A stretch of DNA of 26,161 nucleotides. It comes from Rhizophagus sp. LPA8_4_AMF (taxonomy: Eukaryota; Glomeromycota; Glomeromycetes; Glomerales; Glomeraceae). The DNA lies in the NCBI GenBank assembly GCA_021464525.1, contig JADRCO010000810.1, forward strand, positions 1 to 26,161, read 5' to 3'. Numbering within the stretch: the first letter of the stretch is position 1; each line of letters opens with the position of its first letter. Both the position numbers and the translations under genes were made by a program. Below the pieces are notes generated by a model, which made no database searches, was not told where the DNA came from, and was given only the letters and a program-made list of their open reading frames with translations. Shown here piece by piece: positions 21,175-26,161 of this stretch.

Positions 21175-22326
21175 TTATTCAGGAGCATGAGAAAATAAAA
21201 ATGAAACAGATTCGCCATTGTGAGTACGTCGAATAGCTTCAGCTAATGTAGGAGAAATATCAATGGTATCAATTTTTGAACAAACGGCTTTTTTGTCATC
21301 ATGTGGTATAGTATTTGTTACTACTAATCTTTCCAACTGTGAATCGTTAATTACATCAATAGCTTTACCAGAAAGAATACCATGAGCCACTATTGCGTAT
21401 ACCTTGGAGGCACCACGCTCTTTAAGAGTTGTAGCGGCCATTTTTAAAGTACCACAGGTATCTGCCATATCATCAATTAGAATTGCAATTTTCCTATTAA
21501 CATCACCAACTAGAACCATACGTGATACTTCATTTGCTTTTTTACGCTCTTTATGAATTAAAGCAAATTCAAGATTCAAACGATCTGCGATTGACGCCGC
21601 TCTGTACAAAAAGAACAAACTTTTAGAGAAAGAAAAATAGATTACATAAAAATAAAAAGAATTGTGTGCTAAATACCTTTTTGCACCACCTGCATCAGGA
21701 GAAACAATAATTGAATCTTGCCATTCAGATATATGGGATTTGATATATTTTAACATAGAAGGCTCACAATATAAATTATCTACAGGAATATTAAAAAAGC
21801 CTTGAATTTGACTAGCATGTAAATCCACAGTAATAACATGATTTGCTCCAGCCACAGTTAACATATTAGCTACTAATTTAGCAGAAATTGGAGCTCTTGA
21901 TTTATCTTTTTTATCTTGTCTTGCGTAAGGGTAACAGGGAATTACTGCAGTAATTCTACGTGCTGAAGCAGTTTTACATGCATTTATCATGATTAAAAGT
22001 TCCATTAAATTATCATTAATTTCTCCGCATCCCGATTGAATAATGAATACATCTTCATCACGTACACTCTCTCCAATTGTCACTGAAGTCTCTTGATTAG
22101 AATATTTTAAAACGACAACTTTGGATAAATCTATTCCTATTCGTCTGAATTCATTTTATGTATGATCACGATAAATGACGAATTAAAAAAATCGGTTGGA
22201 TTGATAATTTATTAAAACGAAAAAAACGTCCTTTAAAAATTCGCAAGGTACATACTTTGCTACGAGTTTGGCGAGTTCAACGTGTGAACTACCCGAAAAT
22301 ATTTTTATAGAATTAGAAGAAGACAT
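21175..22326 (-). CDS. PRPS: Ribose-phosphate pyrophosphokinase (PRPP synthetase)
   Basis: Three exons in coding order: 22256-22326, 21677-22144, 21175-21601, giving 321 aa (human PRPS1 is 318). The enzyme makes PRPP from ribose-5-phosphate and ATP for purine, pyrimidine, NAD, His and Trp synthesis. The start ATG at 22326 gives [15 protein letters not shown], matching the family start; no ATG lies upstream in this frame before the next stop. Visible motifs: SNQET (38-43), [42 protein letters not shown] (metal/ATP site region), [11 protein letters not shown] (131-141), [16 protein letters not shown], and the PRPP-binding loop [13 protein letters not shown] (220-232). The intron 21602-21676 is 75 nt with no in-frame stop, so retention would add 25 residues. 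A CACGTG lies 3 bp upstream of the ATG (22330-22335). Confidence 0.96.
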
Positions 22327-22329
22327 TGC

Positions 22330-22335
22330 CACGTG
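22330..22335. promoter_or_regulatory. CACGTG word beside the PRPP synthetase start codon
   Basis: cacgtg occurs 3 bp upstream of the ATG on the minus strand, so it lies in the 5' UTR or at the start site. A longer palindrome of the same core, attcacgtgaat, lies at 22732-22743. In yeasts this core is bound by Cbf1-type factors that control metabolic genes. A role here is speculative. Confidence 0.3.
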
Positions 22336-22386
22336 AGAGCCAGAGTTAGAAGCAAATGAAGAAAATGTGTCACGAATTAACTCCAA

Positions 22387-22397
22387 ATTGAAAAAAA

Positions 22398-22430
<33 letters not shown>

Positions 22431-23054
22431 GAGCAGAAAGGTTGGTAAATCGGGTTTACGTGATTACTAAAAAAGTTAAAAACTGTGAAATGCAAAAAGC
22501 CTTATATCAATTTTTTTCAATGAAAATCTATAATAATAGATGGAAAATCATATCTTATCTTGATCCAGTATTTCAAGTGAACAATAACACGAGGAACATT
22601 CACTGGAAAATTTTGACAGAATGAAAAAAGAACAAATGTAAAGATATAAAAATTCTATCCGTATTTAAGTAAAAATGCCCACGATCACTTTTAAAATTGA
22701 ATTTATAAAAACTGCTCACCGGGATATGTAAATTCACGTGAATGCCGTGACTAATAGTTTATAATTGCCATTTTATGTCACACACTGTCATTACCACATA
22801 TAGATTAACTGGTCCGGACTATCAAATTTGATTGGTCAACATAATAATAGATAGCCGGCCGGTATTGTATTTTTCTCTTACTATTTAAAAATTTCTTTTA
22901 AAAAATCATCATGCTTTTTCATCATTTTTTATTAAGCAATAAATAAACTACAATTGCATAATTATTATTGATATGTTTTCGGATACTAACTAGGCAAACG
23001 GACACGTCACGTTAAACCGGAAATAGTTATAAGCATGATCATCGATTATTTGAA
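22387..23054. other. Upstream region of PRPP synthetase; no gene recognised
   Basis: This begins with a T-rich run (22401-22431), which could be a promoter poly(dA:dT) tract for the minus-strand gene. It also holds the palindrome attcacgtgaat (22732-22743) and a GC-rich palindromic patch, agccggccggt, near 22853-22863. The open frame 22442-22624 looks like chance. Confidence 0.5.
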
Positions 23055-23126
23055 AGGGGTGTTAAAACATCATCCGCACTGCTTTGCAGTTCGGTGATAT
23101 TTTAACAGTATTTTAACCCCACCCCT
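23055..23126. mobile_element. 72-bp foldback / MITE-like element
   Basis: The element begins aggggtg and ends cacccct. Inside the outer arms, gttaaaacatcatccg-cactgc pairs imperfectly with gcagttcggtgatattttaac around a short loop. The inner stem is about 20 bp with few mismatches. A second ttttaaccccacccct arm makes the right side longer than the left. No target-site duplication is obvious. It could be a miniature inverted-repeat transposon or a structured RNA. Confidence 0.6.
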
Positions 23127-23308
23127 CTATCGAATAGATATTGAGAAAATATACATGTAACGGGTGTTATATCATCACGGGTTATGTAATTGTGTAATTA
23201 TATGATTACGTAATAAAATTAGTTTATCAAATAGCTCGATTATCAATCAATTATAATAAATAATTTCTCTCTGAAACGAACTTTACGGCTGGACCATACT
23301 AAATATCC

Positions 23309-23577
23309 TTGACAAAATTTAATATCTCACGAACATACTTTGTGGAATTTATTACTGGAAATTCTACCTTTAAACCTCAAGATTCCTTTCTCATAGAACA
23401 AACTAATTACAACTCTACCTATCATACTCAGTATTTGTTTCATATGGAACAAGCTAATGATAACTCTAATGTTGTATTTATTGTTTTCGAGTTTTTGAGC
23501 TTGAGAAACGATTGGAGCAAGAAAACCTAAATGACAGGTATGCCAAAATTAGAATTAAAGTTAAGATTAATAATTAG
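23309..23577 (+). pseudogene. Frameshifted fragment of a coiled-coil protein gene
   Basis: The frame 23309-23530 has no ATG at its head and holds two similar segments (EQTNYNST and EQANDNSN, ~30 residues apart). Around 23480 the frame that makes sense changes: the neighbouring frame reads FRVFELEKRLEQENLNDRY to a stop at about 23577, a clear coiled-coil heptad pattern. Together they look like a broken C-terminal tail of a repeat-family coiled-coil gene. The fragment runs straight into the telomere-like tract. The family is not identified. Confidence 0.4.
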
Positions 23578-23720
23578 GTCAGGTATTAGGGTTGGGATTA
23601 GGGTTAGATTGGGATTAGGGTTGGGTTTGGATTAGCATTAAGGTTAGGGTTTGGTAGGTTCGGTTTAGGGTTAGGGTTAGGGTTTGGGTTTGGGTTTGGG
23701 TTAGGATTAGGGCTTGGTAA
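23572..23720 (+). repeat. Interstitial degenerate telomere-type repeat (TTAGGG-like)
   Basis: About 150 bp consist of ttaggg, ttgggt, ttggga and tttggg units. Two perfect adjacent copies of ggttag occur within ttagggttagggttaggg near 23665-23682, and the rest is degenerate. TTAGGG is the common fungal telomere repeat. The tract lies within a scaffold with sequence on both sides, so it is interstitial. It may be an old telomere, a repair scar or a G-rich satellite. Confidence 0.8.
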
Positions 23721-23774
23721 GATTAAAAAATAACTTGAATCAATAGTAACTAACCATAAAATTATTCTCTATAG

Positions 23775-24864
23775 ATTTATTACATATAAATATGCTAAAA
23801 CACATTATAATCAACCTCATATAGTGGCTGTTATTTTTAAGAATATTAGTACACTAATCTCATATTGGTTATCTCCTAATTTATTTGAAGGGTTTAAGAA
23901 ACAAATGGTTGAGTCTGTATCATATAGAGCAAGAATTGTTCAATGATCAGAAGTATTATTAGATGAACAGCAACAAGATTTTATAGCAGAACAACAAAAG
24001 TATTCAAATGAGCAACAGGGAGAAAATTTAGAGTCAACCTACTCAATTCCGATTCTTGTTGAAGATGAATATGAGGATAAGAAGAGTTATGTGCAAGATT
24101 TAAACAACTTGATGATGATGAAATTTTTCACTCTGAAGAATAAGAACTTTATTGTCAACAACAAGTTTTTCAGATCATTATATTTTATTGATGACAAATG
24201 GATAGCACATATGTACATGTTCACTTCGTATTAATAGTGGCATCCCGGAAGATGGTATAAAGAAAATTTGCAATCTGATGACAATAATATTAATCTATTA
24301 CTTATTATTACACTTGGTGAGGATTATACGGAGATATCTAATAATGATTCATTCAATAGAATTGATTTTAATACAAAACAACCTTCCATTTATCAGCAAA
24401 TAAAGGAAATGGTTTACAAAAACAGGTGAAAAAAAGAATGAGTTTTCTGTCATGATGAGTTTAGCAAAAACTACTATTAATTTAGTGGTAGAAGTTGGGG
24501 ACCAAATGTACTTTAAAAGGTACTTGCAGAATATTATGATGAATTAATAAATACAAAAGAGAGTAATCAATCTAAAAGGAGATTACAGGCGATAGAAAAT
24601 AGAGAGCAAAGAGAAATAATTAGCGCAAATGATAATGACAAAATATTGTTTAGTTTCGATGATGTAATTTATTCAACTAATAAAAACTTGAGCATATAGG
24701 AACAGGTAGACCATCAAGTAAACATTTGAAATCATCAGTAGGTTAGTAAAAAGGGTAAAAATAAAGGAAATCAAAGGGTTATAGATGGTGTTTTGGGTAA
24801 TAAAGGTAATAAAAGAGTTTATGGTTGAAGATGATGTGGTGATATGAGTCATGATGTAAAGTAG
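23775..24864 (+). pseudogene. Decayed MULE/FAR1-type transposase (C-terminal part)
   Basis: Reading the plus strand and allowing stops and frame changes, long stretches still read as protein: HYNQPHIVAVIFKN, SYWLSPNLFEGFKKQMVES, FIDDKWIAHMYMFTSY followed by stops and WHPGRWYKENLQ, then after a shift MMSLAKTTINLVVEVGDQ, then TKESNQSKRRLQAIENREQ, and near the end GTGRPSSKHLKSS. This order of a conserved RWYK word, an SLA..TINLV helix region, a GRPxSKxLKSS basic motif and a zinc-knuckle-like end (CGDMSH at 24835-24852) fits the tail of MULE/FAR1-like transposases that are abundant in glomeromycetes. At least eight stops and two frame changes show it is dead. I found no terminal inverted repeats. 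The family call is by motif recognition only. Confidence 0.55.
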
Positions 24865-25446
24865 CTCAATAATTCAACAGAACGTTTAATTACTAATTTC
24901 ATTAATTATATTGTAACTTGCTAATTTCGATACATTGTATACATTGTAATATATAATTTATAATATTAAATAATGACATCATTTGATCATCTTGTGAATT
25001 TAACGGGATGAATAAAATTTTTTGATATTAGATGATTTCCATTTGTACACAGGTGTTCAACCACAGATTTCTAAAAAAGTAAATTTTCTATGCAGATCAT
25101 TCAATGTAGAAAAAAAAAATAAAAGAAAAACAGAATTTGTTAAATAAGTCAAAATTGTTATTCAAAACCAACTTTGATGTTTTAAGTAAACTTGCAGAGC
25201 AAATAAAAATACATATACTGTATATTTCTATAAACATTTAGTGTAAAAAAGAAATTTTCAAAATAAAAATACTTTTACTAATGCAAATAAAAATTTTTTT
25301 TAATAATAATAAAACTACAGGCTTTAAAAATATCATATCCTTTAATAAATTAACTTGATAATATCATTATTTAAAATTTCTAATATATTTTTGTTTATTC
25401 AATTAAGTCTATTAAATCAGATTAGGACCCCGCTTACTTCTAATAG
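24865..25446. other. AT-rich region, nothing recognised
   Basis: No coding, RNA or repeat structure stands out apart from low-complexity A/T runs. It may contain the remainder of the decayed transposon. Confidence 0.45.
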
Positions 25447-25564
25447 AGGTCTCTGGGAAAAATTTTAAATTTACTAGTAATTTACCAACCCTTCTTGTCT
25501 CATAATTTTACCTTATATATATAGTAAAATTATACTGAATTTTACCTTAGATTTCTGGAGACCT
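25447..25564. mobile_element. 118-bp MITE-like element with inverted ends
   Basis: The left end aggtctctgggaaa (25447-25460) and right end tttctggagacct (25552-25564) are imperfect inverted repeats, identical over the outer seven bases (aggtctc/gagacct). An inner palindrome, attttacc...gtaaaat, spans 25505-25530 around a TA-repeat loop. The symmetry suggests a miniature transposon or foldback element. No target duplication is clear. Confidence 0.45.
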
Positions 25565-25845
25565 AAATTTTTTTTTAAAATATTCAATTATTAAACAAAA
25601 TGTTTGTTTCAACTGATATTTTTATGCTAATATTCTGGGATCACACAAATTTTATATAACAATGTCCAAAGTTGGTATTTATAAAAAGTAGTGATTAGAT
25701 CTGTGGATAACCTATCTAGATATTCATACATATCCGAATAGTAATTTATATTCACAGATAAATTTTTCCAGATTTTATAGATTTACAGATATTTTTAGAT
25801 ACGTAATAATAATCACTAATAAACTCATATGCAGTTAAAAGTCTT

Positions 25846-25872
25846 ATTAGAATATTTTATTAGAATATTTTA
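25846..25872 (+). repeat. Short tandem duplication
   Basis: The word attagaatatttt occurs twice in tandem with a period of 14 bp, followed by further attttatt. This is simple-sequence slippage in AT-rich DNA. Confidence 0.5.
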
Positions 25873-25980
25873 TTTTATTATATTAAACACAATTTATCAA
25901 AGACTGCCACCTTTTGTATAATAAAACGAAAACCATTAATCCAATCCTATTATTATTCCTAATCTCTTTTTTATATTTAA

Positions 25981-26161
25981 AAGTTCGGTGTCCTAAAAGT
26001 AAAAAAAAGAAATGTTACCGCATTTCTTTAAAATAATTAAATAATACTTCCACCATAATCCTATATTATATAATATACCATAAAATTCAGATTCATCTAA
26101 AAGTCTAGCATCCTAAAAGTAAAAAAAAAGAAATGTTAATACATTTCTTTAAAGCAATTAA
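25981..26161 (+). repeat. Two copies of a ~60-bp hairpin-bearing direct repeat, period 120 bp
   Basis: Copy 1 is 25981-26040 and copy 2 is 26101-26161, cut by the window end. Both read aagt...tcctaaaagt, an A-run, then a hairpin, then aattaa. Hairpin arms are aaagaaatg/catttcttt (26006-26014 and 26021-26029) in copy 1, and aaagaaatgt/acatttcttt (26127-26136 and 26141-26150) in copy 2. The copies differ at several bases, including in the loop, while the stems still pair. It may be a minisatellite or paired transposon ends, and may continue beyond the window. Confidence 0.65.

Noticed and set aside
22327-22386. Extended N-terminus of PRPP synthetase starting near 22386
   Set aside because: The upstream extension starts at TTG, not ATG; family members start just before KIFSGSSH, so ATG 22326 fits.
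22442-22624. Small open frame upstream of PRPP synthetase
   Set aside because: No ATG at its head in good context, no recognisable motifs, and length expected by chance in this region.

Overview
The window is eukaryotic nuclear DNA. It is AT-rich (roughly 70% by eye), has many short introns of about 60-90 nt, and carries an intron-containing tRNA gene. The protein set, the intron style and the decayed MULE/FAR1-type transposase in the right arm suggest an early-diverging fungus, most likely a glomeromycete (arbuscular mycorrhizal, Rhizophagus-like). That placement is inference; no taxonomic marker was tested.

Layout. Bases 1-22,330 are gene-dense. From left to right: a DUF2470 + TMEM254-like membrane protein (+, with a frame break); a GCKIII-type Ste20 kinase (-, 14-15 exons); tRNA-Pro(AGG) (-); an intronless BTB/POZ protein (-); the meiotic recombination factor HOP2 (-); head to head with it, a coiled-coil protein with possible SYCP3/Cor1 character (+); a secreted alginate-lyase-family polysaccharide lyase (+); an IRC3-like mitochondrial DEAH helicase (-); translation factor eIF4A (+); an importin-alpha-like ARM-repeat protein closest in layout to TMCO6 (+); and ribose-phosphate pyrophosphokinase (-). 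I rebuilt each gene exon by exon from splice sites. In every gene except the first, the exon phases join cleanly into a protein of family-typical length.

Bases 22,331-26,161 are gene-poor. They hold foldback/MITE-like elements, a degenerate telomere-type TTAGGG tract, a frameshifted coiled-coil gene fragment, a decayed MULE/FAR1-like transposase with many stops, and a hairpin-bearing direct repeat that runs off the window end.

Functional links. Most genes are unrelated housekeeping functions (translation initiation, nucleotide precursors, nuclear transport, mtDNA maintenance). The exception is the divergent HOP2/coiled-coil pair, which shares a 241-bp promoter containing an MluI cell-cycle box. 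This is a candidate meiotic module in a lineage long considered asexual, and the best lead in the window.

Other points: two GC-AG introns with the same GCAAGT donor (in IRC3 and eIF4A); a 14-nt microexon carrying the Walker A lysine of IRC3; a 40-nt kinase exon whose inclusion breaks the frame; a stop-free, 3n-length intron in the PRPP synthetase; and an apparent excess of CACGTG palindromes.
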